A stretch of 64,000 nucleotides of DNA from Portunus trituberculatus (taxonomy: Eukaryota > Arthropoda > Malacostraca > Decapoda > Portunidae): positions 14,946,684 through 15,010,683 of the forward strand of contig NC_059268.1 of assembly GCF_017591435.1 (NCBI RefSeq). Reading direction: 5' to 3'. The notes beneath the pieces are model-generated. The model was not told the DNA's origin and did no database searches. It was given only the letters and a program-made list of their open reading frames with translations. A program made the position numbers and the translations under genes. Of the stretch, positions 49,901 through 62,971 are shown in pieces. Position 1 is the first letter of the stretch. The number at the start of each line of letters is the position of its first letter.

Positions 49901-52152
49901 TCAAGGGATACCAAACGGAACTACCAAATCTTCCTTGTGTTCCACTCGGATTTGTGAAACAGCTGCTACAACCTTTTGAGATGCCGTGATCATCTGAGTG
50001 TCAAAAAAAGCAAGAATAGTATTACTGAATTCATAGTGTGTTTGTAACTAATAATAGAATTTCTCCAGTATTAGTGATGGGTGCAAAAACAATGATCTTT
50101 AGTGTAATAATTCTCTTCTAACATTGCAGGTAAATAAATTTGAAGGCATCCTGTATGAGAACTGTAAAGAATTCAAACAGTGAAGCCTAAGATGTAAACC
50201 CCTTTAGTACTGGGACACATTTTTACCTAGAGATCTTTGTACAATTAGATCATTTTGTTGACATTAAGAAGGGTATTGAGATCAGAAGATTAATAGCCAC
50301 AATCTTCACAATTTTAATCACCACACATAAATTTCTGAAGCTGTATAAAATCACCAAATAATAAGCAGAATGTATATGGAAATGCATCATGGTACTCAAG
50401 GGATTAAAGATGATGTCAGGAATGTAAATATTGTTAAATGTATGTGAGAAGTAGAAGAAAGACAGTAGTGAAGCTTCTTACCATATTGAAATCTGCTAAA
50501 GAGATTGGCTGTGCTGATAAAACTCTCTCAGTTGCAGGTGTATCATATAAAAGCTGAACTTCATGGTGCCTTTTGCTAGGAGTCTGAGAAGAAAAAAAAT
50601 GTTATGATCAATATACACTTGAACTGATACCAAAACATTGCAGCATATCTGTCTTTAACCCATTCAATACTAGGACACATTTTTATCATGAATTTTGGAT
50701 ATGATTAGACCCTTTTATTAACATTAGAAAGACTAATAGTTGCAGTTCTCACTATTTTAATCCACTACATAATTTTCTGAAGCTGTATAAAATCACCAAA
50801 TAGTAAGTAGAATAAATATGGAAATGCGTCATAGTACTGAAGGGGTCAAAGGTGAAAATTCATCCAAATACATCTATACACCAGCCTGGCATTGCTCTCT
50901 CAGGAAAGGATAGCCATGAGATGATATCACCAAGACATTAACATCTTTTCTTGTGTAGAAGGGAAAGGTGGCCAAGGGCTACAAAAAATGCAGAAAAAGG
51001 CCCTTGCATTTCCAAGAAAGTTAGACTAAAGGATATAAAAGTATTAGCAAGGATGGTCATTTTAGTTCTTGGCTTACCTTGACTTGTGGTATTGCATTAA
51101 CTCTCTGGTTGTATGTTCTCACTCTCTCAATGTATTCACGCTGCTCTAGGGTGTGGCATTCCAAGGCTCCGACATCAATGATACTACTGCAGGAGAAAAA
51201 AAAAACACTCGTAAGGAATAAGAGTAAACTTTTCAGCCATAATTAGTGTGCACTGTAATTTCTTAGCCTGAAACACATACAATTCTTTACATTTCATATA
51301 CAACCTTTCCCACAGTATAACACATGATTACCAAGATGAAATCAGCTTTACAATCATATTTTCTGAGACAAGTTATTATGGATGTTAGGTAAACTTATTT
51401 ATCTTTCCTATGGCATTGTTGAAGAAGAAGAAAGATGGAGGACAAAGGAAAATGATGAGGGACCAAAGTATGGTTGAAGGAATGCAATTACATAAACTAG
51501 GACATGACAAGGAGAATGGCAAATACAAGAAAGAGAACAAAGATGAGGAGTGGTTTTATGACAAACATGAACGAAGCAGAGGCAGAACATGAGAATGTAC
51601 AGAAAAGATGAGGGTGAATGAAAACTCAAAAATAGAGACACCATCCTATCAAGCATGCTCTGGAGAAATTGGGATATTTACAGCAACCCTCAGGCAAAAT
51701 CACAAACTTTTCAGCATGCAAAGGGTGACTGCCACTAACCTGGCTGTGTGTTGCAAAATTTGATTTAAGACAGAATGATCATCTGACTTCTTCGTAGCAG
51801 AGGTAGGATAATGGTTTCCATAGTCATTTGAGCTGAAAAGCCAATCAAAGCAGCACATAAATACACACATAAAAAGGCTTCTCAATCTTGACAGGTGCTA
51901 CCCAATAACACAATCCTGGCTGGGACTTTATATGGTTTCCTTTTTCCTGTCTCAGTATCATATATAATAAACACATCAAAATTAACTCTATGCTATTTAA
52001 CTTTATTTGCCAATCCATGATGATTTTCCAATATAGTCCATTTGTAGTATCAGCAGTATATCACATAATGTATAACATTATCAAGTGGGAAAAGATAAGA
52101 TTTTAAGATAATTCTCTGGGAAACATAATCATCAACATAGAGCTCTCTCTCC

Positions 52153-52183
<31 letters not shown>

Positions 52184-54011
52184 TTTGTAGACAGGAAATC
52201 TGTCTATACACAAGTAAGTAATGATGTCAGGAAACTTTCATCACTATATGATCACACTGTACATTGGCACAAAGACAGCATAATGACTCATTACAGGACA
52301 CACAAAAGAATGATGCACACACTTTGTACAATTCTCCTGACCCCCAGACAGTGTAGATGTGCATGGTGACACTCCTCAGAGTTGCCATGGCTGAGATTGT
52401 GACTGAATATGTATACTATATACATCATGATAAAGAAAATTTCAGAATTTATAAAAACAATCAAGAAGACATGGTTTCAAAAAGGACAAGAAATAACAAA
52501 TAAAAAAGAAGGAAAAAAGGATCATGTCAAGATAAGCAAACCCAACATGAGTGGGTTTACTAATCTTGACATGAGCCAGAAAGAATAGAGAGAGAGAAAA
52601 AAAAGACCATTAACAGAATTTTTTTATATAACCTCACTAAACTTCAGCTCAGAAAATCAACAGATTATTCCCCATCCATTCAGAAACACTCCAACTTGCA
52701 CAAGACTTACTTTGCAGTGACTTGGTAGTTATTGCTGACGGGATCATTCAGCAAACGAGTCCTCTCATTCACCTCACCATCCTGGAAAATGCACGACGCT
52801 TTACTTCTTATAGCCAACCTTTAGGACCTGAATACATTGTTACTTCTTTTACACGATCACAATAGTAACAGAACCTCTGTCTTTTGGCTAACTCTATTGA
52901 TCTCTAAGGGAACTGGCAATTAAGTGCTATTCCTGAGGGTTTTGTTCTACCATACCTATCAACCCCTTCAGTACTGGGACACATTTTCACCATGAGTTTT
53001 GAGTATCATTAGACAATTTTATCAGCATTAGGAAGTGTCTATGGAGGTTAGGAAATTGATGGCCAGATTCTTATTATTTCAACCACTTCAGTAACATGAT
53101 GCATTTCCATATCCATTCTGCTTACTATTTGGTGATTTTATACAGCTTTAGAAACATATGTGGGGATTAAAAACAATGCAGACTGCAGCTATTAATCTTC
53201 TGACCTCCATAGATCCTTCCTAATGGAACTAAAATTGTCTAATCACACCGAAAAACTAAAGGTAAAAATGTTTATCAGTACCAAAGAGATTAATCTCCCA
53301 CATAAGTTTCTGTAGTTGTACAAAACCACCATATAGTCAGCAGGGTAAATACAAAAACATGTCATGGTACTGGACGGGTTAATAAGTAAGGGAAGGAAAG
53401 CCACAGACCAGCTGATAACACCACACCCCTCATGACAGTAATAAAGCTTGTATTCTCAAACACTTATATGCCTCAGATCCACCATTTCAAAAAGGCCTTA
53501 TTCAAATTTACACGAGTTTTATAAGATTTGTTTAAGGTTCTAGAGGCAAATTGACCAAGATTTCTACAACATTAACTGGAGAAACACTATTGAAAACTCC
53601 GCTAATCATATCAGTGGCCCTTGAAAATGTTGTGGTGAGAAGGCAATAAGTTTCTGAATACGGGAAAAAACTCTGGAACTGTCCCCGTGACTGTACAACA
53701 CACACGTCACAAGTTACAACACACTATCACAAAGAACAATTATAACATGCGTGACAGTTACGTTAGACCGACAATAATAATGTTACTAAGCTATACATTA
53801 ATGAAGGGTAACTGAAGGACGTGATTTTATTGACTTTATGTCCCTGAGAGAAGTACGGAGGGCGTGATTCTCTCAAATCCACCATATCACATCCTGCCAC
53901 CTTTCCCACCTCTAACAGCAACACAAGCCGCCCCTCTCACCCTCTACCTCTCCCTCACATATCACTCACCTGCGAGAGGTTCTCCTCCTCAGTACTGCAG
54001 CAACACCCCAT
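49901..54011 (-). CDS. LAMTOR1: LAMTOR1 / p18, lipidated Ragulator scaffold, spliced, 6 exons
   Basis: Exons on the minus strand: 54011-53970, 52781-52711, 51832-51740, 51186-51078, 50583-50482, 49993-49901. They total 510 nt, giving 169 aa (human 161), all phases consistent. LAMTOR1 wraps the other Ragulator subunits and tethers Rag GTPases and mTORC1 to late endosome/lysosome membrane. The N-terminus MGCCCSTEEEN shows the N-myristoylation Gly2 and palmitoylation cysteines 3-5 expected of p18. ERTRLLNDP matches the family's acidic dileucine-like segment (ERKLLLDP in human). Helical repeats follow (LNQILQHTASSIIDV, TLEQREYIERVRTYNQR, ISLADFNMMITASQKVVAAVSQIRVEHKEDLVVPFGIP). The terminal VxFGIP is the most diagnostic piece. 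The first exon codes only 14 residues and is easy to miss. Confidence 0.95.
50195..50407 (+). mobile_element. MITE copy (TTAA family)
   Basis: gTAAacccctttagtactggg to ggtactcaagggaTTAA. Lies in intron 5 of LAMTOR1, antisense. Confidence 0.75.
50655..50849 (+). mobile_element. MITE copy (TTAA family)
   Basis: TTAAcccattcaatactagg to gtactgaaggggtcaa, with a small internal deletion. Lies in intron 4 of LAMTOR1. Confidence 0.75.
52959..53382 (+). mobile_element. Second nested MITE pair (TTAA family)
   Basis: The outer copy runs from tcaaccccttcagtactggg to actggacgggTTAA. An inverted copy (53079-53293, tcaaccacttcagtaacatg ... aaagagaTTAA) splits it at the same internal TTTAA as in the 8192-8593 pair. 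Lies in intron 1 of LAMTOR1. Confidence 0.8.
53453..53667. mobile_element. Second MITE family, copy
   Basis: gtattctcaaacacttatatgcc ... aggcaataagtttctgaatacggg. Lies in LAMTOR1 intron 1, adjacent to the nested MITE pair. Confidence 0.6.
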
Positions 54012-54618
54012 CAGGCAGGCCAATATTCCACGCTAAACAGACGTGTGCTACTCCTCAGGTCATATGACACACTCGGGCCCCCTCCTGTGGACATGTTTCT
54101 AGCCAATGAACGGTGCGTGTTTCCTGAGTTCAGCCAATCCCAGCCTCTCTCTTATTTGGACCAATCAGAATCCATACACGACAAAACAACAAGTGGTTAT
54201 GTATGTAAATTTGTTATTAATCTACAAGAATAAAGATAGAATATTAGTTTGTAGATTTCAATAATGATTTTGCTATCGTTTGGAATTCCTATGACTGGCC
54301 AAAATGCAAGTAGGGAGAGTGTGAGTGATTCTACGTATAATTGCACTATTTTTCTGATTTCATATAACAAAAGGGCTATATATGAAGTTACAAAATGATC
54401 AAGAGACTAGCTGTGTTCCACCAATACACTGCTTAGGTATTCCATTCATCATTATTCGTGTCATTATGAATCCTTCCGAATGCTAATGTATATTCTTTCT
54501 ATTGTTATATATATTTTTTTATACTTTAACTTTAAGTCCAGGGGGGTGGGTGATAAGGTCCTTCCTCCTCCTTTGTTGTATTTATTTATTAATTCAACAA
54601 TAAATGTGTCAATCAATC

Positions 54619-54649
54619 TCTCTCTCTCTCTCTCTCTCTCTCTTGGTAG

Positions 54650-54692
<43 letters not shown>

Positions 54693-54949
54693 TCACCACG
54701 GTCGTCTACTGGTCACCCTGCAAGTCTTCCCAATTACGAAGAGAGCTCAGAGCTCATAGACCGATCTTCGGGTAGGAGTGAGACCACAACACACTCCTTA
54801 CACCGGGAAAGCAAGGCCACAACCCCTCGAGTTACACATCCCGTGCCTACTTGCTGCTAGGTGAACAGGGGCTATAGATTAGGCTTGCCCATTTGCCTTG
54901 CCGCTGTGTGTGTGTGTGTGTGTTTCACTGTTTGATCTGCTGCAGTCTC

Positions 54950-55003
<54 letters not shown>
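54619..55003. repeat. (CT)n, (GT)n arrays with SINE pieces
   Basis: CT 54619-54641, GT 54651-54690, GT 54907-54922 and GT 54954-55003, broken by a family A SINE and a 33-bp family B fragment. Confidence 0.85.
54690..54905 (-). mobile_element. tRNA-derived SINE, family A, truncated
   Basis: Same body as the other family A copies (aattcaccacggtcgtctactggtc, gagctcagagctcatagaccg). The tRNA-like head is missing, replaced by (GT)n. A 33-bp tail fragment of family B (54921-54953) follows, itself embedded in (GT)n. Confidence 0.6.
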
Positions 55004-55006
<3 letters not shown>

Positions 55007-55513
55007 GCCTCTTGTCTTTCATGGTACATTTTGTGATGCGTATGTTATTTTGTCTTTCGTCATCAATGTGGGAGCCCACTGGCTGGACCCAGACCGATAC
55101 CTCGCTAACGGGGAGAGTGGTGGAGAGGGAGATGATGCGGTGACACTCTGATCAGAGGGAGGAACGAGGTATGGACTAGGAAGGGAAGGTCAAGTTTGTG
55201 CAGCCTAAAGTTATTGAGGTGGCTGAACCAATTAAAGAAAACTGAAGCCTCACCTGGTGTGGGGTTAGCAGGTGTTGCTACTGAGAAATTATATGGGCAG
55301 GATTGGCAAGGAGTCAAGTGCTAGCGTCTGTACATGTTTCATCAACACGTTTCATATCAACTTGCTACATTAATAGATTATTCTGAGATTTGTGTACCTC
55401 ACTGGAACAAAAAGGAGCACTAGTTATCTCTATTGAAACACTGCTGATGCTGCTGTTGCTGATGGTAATGCTGATGCTTTGAACTGCATGAAAAAAACTT
55501 GGATACCGCACTT

Positions 55514-55727
55514 TTAACCCCTTCAGTACCAGAACATGTTTTCATATTCATTCTGTTTACTATTTGGTGATTTTACACAGATTCAGAAACTTATGTGGGG
55601 GATTAAAATAGTGAAGACTCTGGCCATTAATTTTCTGACCTCCATAGAACCATTCTAATATCAATAAAGTGGTCTAATCGTACACATTACTCAAGATAAA
55701 AATGTGTCTTAGTATCGAAAGGGTTAA
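55514..55727 (-). mobile_element. MITE copy (TTAA family), reverse
   Basis: TTAAccccttcagtaccagaac to atcgaaaggguTTAA-type end (gggTTAA at 55724-55727). Complete, between LAMTOR1 and the tetraspan gene. Confidence 0.8.
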
Positions 55728-56282
55728 AATCACAATACTCCGACGCGGTCCTGACATCTGTGATCAATAGGCAAGTCACTTAGGAGCACGTTTTCTTTCA
55801 CAAGAGAAGACCTGATTTTTCGTGAGAAGTGATGCGGAGGGAGGATGTCACAGCGCCTCATTGTGAACACAGTGCAGGGTATGGGAGCCGCGTGGTGACT
55901 GTCTGGTTTGCATATTCACCACTCTCTTTCATCCATGTACTCTGCCGCCTCCCACGTGTCCCTCACACTGCCCGTGCTTCAACGCCCACACCCACACCTA
56001 CACCCACACTGACTCTACTTTCTCCACCACATAAATGAATAAATAACTAAGCAAAGAGATAAATAAATGTGTGAAGGTGAAGGGATACGTGTAAAATGTC
56101 TATGCAGTAAAGAAAAACCAAACACATCAACAGTACATATGCAGAGTGGCAGGATTCGCACGCCGCAGTGTTTGGCGACATGGTACAGACAGCAGGCAGA
56201 AGGCGGCAGGCACAGCACAAGGCGGCAGGTACAGCAGTGTGGCGCGCGGCGGGGCAGCAGCAGGTGCGGGCTGCGGAGCCTC

Positions 56283-56767
56283 ATGCCGCTGCTCGGTGTC
56301 TTCTCGCCGCCTCTGCAGGTAAGAATAGCTGCCCTTCCTTGCGCCATCTCACACTCTCAAATTCTTACCCCGCTAGATGTAATCACTCGCCTCCCGTAAT
56401 GGTGAGGTGACAGGTGCACGTCTGTAATGAGTGCTTGACATGAGTGTGCGCGCGGTTCACGCATTGTTACATTCCGTGAAACTTGTGACATTGTTTACAT
56501 GACTAGTGAGGCCAAGAAGCCGTACTCAGGCTGATCAATAGCAACACCAACAGTAGAGGACCGCCGCCCCTTTCCTCTTCTTCCCCCCCACCCCAACCCC
56601 GTTCCATCTCCACAAAAGAAAGAGAAGAATATGTTGAATAAATAGAATCAGATTCTCTTAATATATATAAATATGTAAAAAAAACCCCCCTTCTCAGTAA
56701 CTTTCTTTTCAAACAAAATGAGAACAGTTTTATGCTCTTTTAGTTTCGCACGGATGCGCGCGCGAGT

Positions 56768-56841
<74 letters not shown>

Positions 56842-56958
56842 ACACATACACCAGCTGTTGGCAGACATCCAACTTCTAAGTATCCTTAGTAATCTCTGCA
56901 GACACTAACATCAGAAAAATTGTCTCCATATACGGATTCGCGGAACACTTAAAACGTA

Positions 56959-57012
<54 letters not shown>

Positions 57013-57028
57013 ACGTGCGCTCGCAAAC

Positions 57029-57076
<48 letters not shown>

Positions 57077-57207
57077 CAGCTCGCATATTTAGATGTGAGT
57101 GGAGGTTGTCCGCCCCTGCGTGTCGGATGAGGGAACGCCTATTCCTCCCACGGTACGGTACGGTACGGTACGGCTGTCTGGCGTCTTCCTGAAGCGAAGT
57201 CAGGATA

Positions 57208-57269
<62 letters not shown>

Positions 57270-57558
57270 TCCGGTAGCTCAGTGGTTAGAGCGTTGGCTT
57301 CACAAGCCAGAGGACCGGAATTCGATTCCCCGGCCGGGTGTAGATATTTGGGTGTGTCTCCTTTCACGTGTAGCTCCTGTTCACCTAGCAGTGAGTAGGT
57401 ACGGAATGTAAATCGAGGAGTTGTGACCTTGTTGTCCCGGTGTGTGGTGTGTGCCTGGTCTCAGGCCTATCCCAAGATCGGAAATAATGAGCTCTGAGCT
57501 CGTACCGTAGGGTAACGTCTGGCTGTCTCGTCAGAGACTGCAGCAGATCAAACAGTGA

Positions 57559-57637
<79 letters not shown>

Positions 57638-59394
57638 GAAGTAGTAGATCCATGATGATAAGCAGTAAGAACTTGTCACTCACTCTTGATCGGAACGTCC
57701 TTTCATGTATACGTAGATACAAATGTCAACTACAGGAAGAGGCAAAAACGAGAAAAATCTTGTATCGCTTAGCTTTGAGGAAAACCAAAATTAAGTAAAG
57801 TCATTGCTACATGAAGTCACTGCCTCCTCCATCTCATCTCTCTAGAAATAAGACCCATATTTTGAAACACTTCCACGCCACACCTTCACTGTTTTCAAAG
57901 GGCTCTATGGTCGAAGTGACGCGGGTTTTTAAGGGTGTTTCTGTAATTCTATTGACATGTTAACAAGTTTTCTGCATTTGCAACAGGACAATAATTACTC
58001 TTTAGAGCTCAGCTACTCGTCTTTATGGTCTTTAAAAAATTACCGTAGTGAATGAGGGAAGCGTTTCTGAAAATGGCGCTACTTTAATTTCGCGGCGGTG
58101 ATGAGGCGACAGAGTTCCCTCGTCGTTATACATGCCAGTGATAGTGCCACACACTGTCAGGATGTTTCCTGTGACGCGTAACACTGTACAAGACGACCTC
58201 GTGTTAGGGAGACGCTGCGTTTTGTTCTAGGAGTGGCTGATTTTTCTCTAATCGCAAGGGGAGAGAAAAGAGTTATGCTTCATCTTCGTCTATTCAGGTA
58301 TGGTTTGTGTTTAACCGCTGTGTAGTATTATTAGTATAGTATTTCTTTTTTAAGAGAAGTGCTTATCTCTCCTGTTTTGCTTTTACTGTTATGAAGTGAA
58401 CTAATTGCCAAGATAATGTTTCTTTTCCCTCAGTAATGTGGCAGTGTGTAGGCTTTCTAATTATGTGGCTATGAATATGTGCATGTCTTCTACTACAGAT
58501 AAACGGGCCATCATCAGATTTTACGCTATTCTTAATCGCTTTGTTCTCTCAGGGCCAATCTTTAAACGCTACACTAACGTAATTTTGATGGTATATTTAT
58601 TTTCTGCGTTGATAATGTAAAAGTCATGCTGGTTTATCATTAAAAGCACGAAAACATTCAAAACTATGGTAAGGTAAGCCACTAATTCCTTTGAGAGTAT
58701 GCTCCCTAACTCCTTTAGAACTAAGACGCATTATTACCATGAGTTTGGGTATGATTAGACGATTTTATTTACATTAGGAAGGGTCTATGCAGATCAGAAG
58801 ATTGATAACCAGAATCTTCAATATTCTAATCCCCACATAAGTTTCTGAAGCTGCATAAAATCACCAAATAGTAAGCAAAATAAATATGGAAACACGTCAA
58901 AGCACTGAGGGGGTTAACTCCGCTCTGTGGCTACACCTCGCTATTCTGTGGTCATTCTGGCAGCTAGACTTTGGATGCAGCAAGGTTTCCATTCCGGGGC
59001 GTGGGTAGTTTGCTGGTTAGTGACAAGGGTAGTGGTGAGAGCAATGTGTGTGTGTGTGTGTGTGTGTGTTGGTAGCACTGCACCACGACACACCAGCTAC
59101 TTGTACGCTCTCGAGCCCCCCAAAAATGTAAGTCGACAGAAATATTGTACAAGTTCATCATGGCTGTGATCAAAGTGACTTATTAATTAATATTTGCAGC
59201 TTCACATGATTGTCTTTCGTGTAACTGGCTAAACCTATTCTCACATTACTTAAGCACATATTAGTGCATCAAATAAATTTCTCATAAAGTTCCTGCACGT
59301 TCGTTGTAATTCTCATGTAGATAAAGGCTTCCGGATAAGACAAAAATGATATGTAAAATTACCGTTATCATTATTATTACTATTACTACTACTA

Positions 59395-59446
<52 letters not shown>

Positions 59447-62400
59447 CATTATAGTATTATTATCATTATTATAATTGTTTGTCTATTCATTAATCTAGTT
59501 ATCATTTACAGCTGGTGGCTTTGAATTAATTGAAAAGACAACGTGCAAGAAAGAAAGAAACCTAAAAGAGAACACCAACAAGCGTCGAAAACAAAGCACC
59601 GAGCAGTAGCAGTACAGAAGCAGCAGCAGGAGGAGGAGAGGAAGGGAGAGGAAAGCTGCGATAACCACGCCCTCGCCACGGCTTGGAAAAGATGCCCTAT
59701 CAGGGAGACTCACATCCGGCCCATGCCAGATTTACCACTGACTGCTCCTACCTTTTTAAGCTGCCCGGAGCCTTCATTCTCGTACAGAATGTTAGTGACA
59801 AGACTGTATCATGTTATTCCCTTCTGTAACTTAGCTAAGATCATTATTGTTGTATATCAAGCCCCTTCCCCACCCCTCTCTCTCTGTCTGTCTGTCTGGA
59901 TGTTTGTTTATCTGTCTGTATGTCTTTCTGTCTGTCTCTCTGTCTGCCCCCTCTCTCTCTCTCATACTTAAAATTCCCCTCTTACATCAAACTTTGAGAA
60001 TAAACAAACGTCAACCCAAAAGAAAGCATTGAGTCACGCATCAATGCATTCCATCATAAACAAACCCTCACTTTGTATGAATTCATAGGTAGCGAGTTTT
60101 AAGACATTTGTCCCAGACTTAAGGCTAACTCTATTAATCTTTTAGGGAACTGGCAATCAAGTGGGCCTTTTTTTGTTATATTTTTTGTTATCTTTGGCCA
60201 GTTTCCCCTATTTTATAAAAAGAAAGATAATGTTAAGGCACTGAGGCACCTTTTGATGACACCGTTCCTTCTGGCATGTTTCCGTTGGTAGATCTGCTGC
60301 ACCTTTGCATTCCTACTGGCGATATCTGGGGCGATGAAATGGCGAGTCGGGAGAGGCCATGGGTTCTTTGTCTTCGTGGCCTTCCTGAGCATGCTGAGTT
60401 GTGACGTCTGGCTGGCAGTTCGCGTCCTGCGTCTTGACTCAATGTTCAAGAAGAAACTCAACTGGAACATTGCAGTGAGTCGGGTAGCTTTATTGTTGTG
60501 GGAAGAGCTAGATGTTAGCTATTCCATCATGTCATTTTGTGTTTTTAGTGGACAGTGGTTCTCGTGGATGTTATTTTTGACTCGGGTTATACATTTATCA
60601 ATTTATGTGTCTGTCAGCAGTCAGCAGTCGCCATTTGAACGTGGAGAGACTGGCTACGGGCACAAAACCATAGGGAAAAAGAAGCTTCAAATCAGAGATA
60701 ATTTTAGTTCATCGTACTTACGAATACTCATCCATTTCCTTTTCTTCTTTTTTTTTTTTTTCGTTATTCTCATGTATGGAAATAGAAACAAATCATCAGT
60801 TTATTGCAGGGACTGGTACACAACGGCATCAACGCACTCTTCATGATGGTGGCCAGCTGCGTCTTACTGGAGGCGGCTTCGGAGGCCAGACCGCTGAGGG
60901 CAGCTGGGGTATGTTTCTCACTGGTGTTGGCTGACGATATTGTAATGTTCCTTCCTTTCGTTTTTCTTTTTATGCAGGAGTTGAAGCCGGTCAAGGGCAA
61001 AAAAAAAAAAAAAAAAAAGGTCTACTTGATTCCCTTAAAGGTTAATAGTTAGCCAAAAGTCAGGGACAAATGTCTTGAAATATCCCTCTTAAAAGTCGTA
61101 GGAAGATGGAAATGCAGAATCAGGCAGGGAGTTCCATAGTTTATCAGAGAAAGCTTAGTCCGTATTCCGAGACTCTCTGTGCTCTTATAAGGACTACGTA
61201 ACTAATATTCATGTTCTTATTGGCTTTTTTCCCGTTGCAAGTGCAGAATCTCTCTTAACAAATCACTAGAGTCATGTAAGCACTCCTGATGATACAGATG
61301 ACTTTGATTAGAGCCTTTAAAAAGTAGACAGCCTCGTTGCACTGGGCTCTATTCCTTCTCTCACCCCTACTTCTGTCTAACTCTCTAATGCAAAAGTTAA
61401 CTAGTAGTCTCAATCATTCATACCTTTCTCTGGCATACTCTGGAGATCCCTACGTGGTTCTGTCCAACTTTCTAATGGAAGACTTAACCAGTACACTCAA
61501 TCATTCATTTCTTTTCTGGTAAACTCTGGAACTCCCTGCCTGCTTCTGTACTTCCAACTTCCTATGACGACTTAATTCAAGAGGAAGGTTTTTAAAACAT
61601 TTAACCCTTTTTGTGGCTTACTTTTTCGAACCTGCAATGGGACTGACAATTAAGTGGGCCTTTTTTTTTGTTCTACGTCGCCCCTGGCTAGCTTTCCCAT
61701 CTTACATAAAAAAAAAAAAAAAGATGAAACTGGATACCGAAGCGTTTAGTAGAGAAGTATTGGTCCACTCTCTATCATCATAACCCCTTCAGTACTGGGA
61801 CACATTTTTACCTTGAGATTTGTGTACCATTATACCATTTTATTGACATTAGAAAGAGTCTATGGAGGTCAGAAGATTAATGGCCAGATTCTTCATGAGT
61901 TTCTGAAGCTGTATAAAATCGTCAAATAGTAACTAGAATGAGTATGAAAACGCGTTATTTATTATTTTACTTATTTTATTCTATTTTTTTTTTTTTTTTT
62001 TTTGTGGCAGGTGTTTGGGTTTCTGGGGTTCTCGGCATTCCTGGCTGGCCTGATATGGGAGGCGATCATCTGGCGCACCAAAAGAGATTCGGAGACAGAA
62101 TTTCAAACCGCTACTGTCATTCGGGGGGTTGAGAGAGGTATGTACGCCGTATTTGATCTGATGCATGATACGTTTCCCTCTTAGTGATATAAGGCGAATT
62201 AACCCCTTCAGTGCTGAGACGCATTTTTACCTTGCTTTTGGGGTATGATTAGACGATTTTATTTGCATTAGGAAGAGTTTATGGAGGTCAGAAGATTAAT
62301 GACCAGTCTTTACTATTCGAATCCCAACATATGTTTCTGAAGCTGTATAAAACAGCCAAATAGTAACCAGAATGAGTATGAAAACGCGTCCTATTACTGA

Positions 62401-62935
62401 AGAGATTAACCCCTTCAGTAGCATGACGCGTTTCCGTATTCATTCAGCTTATTGTTTAGTGATTTTATGCAGTTTCAGAAACTTATGTGGAGGATTCAAA
62501 TAGTGAAGACTATGTCCATTAATTTTCTGATCCCTAAAGGCCTTTCCTAATGTCAATAAAATGGTCTAATGATACATAAATTTCAAGGTAAAAAAATCTA
62601 CCAGTACTGAAGGGGTTTACAGGATTTTCGACAGTGTGTGTGTGTGTTTCACTGTTTGATCTGCTGCAGTCTCTGACGAGACAGCCAAACGTTACCCTAC
62701 GGAACGAGCTCAGAGCTCATTATTTCCGATCTTGGGATAGGCCTGAGACCAGGCACACTCCACACACCGGGACAACAAGGTCACAGCTCCTCGATTTACA
62801 TCCCGTACCTACTCACTGCTAGGTGAACAGGCTACACGTGAAAGGAGACACACCCAAATATCTCCACCCAGCCGGGGAATCGAACCCCGGTCCTCTAGCT
62901 TGTGAAGCCAGCGCTCTAATCGCTTGAGCTACCGG

Positions 62936-62971
<36 letters not shown>

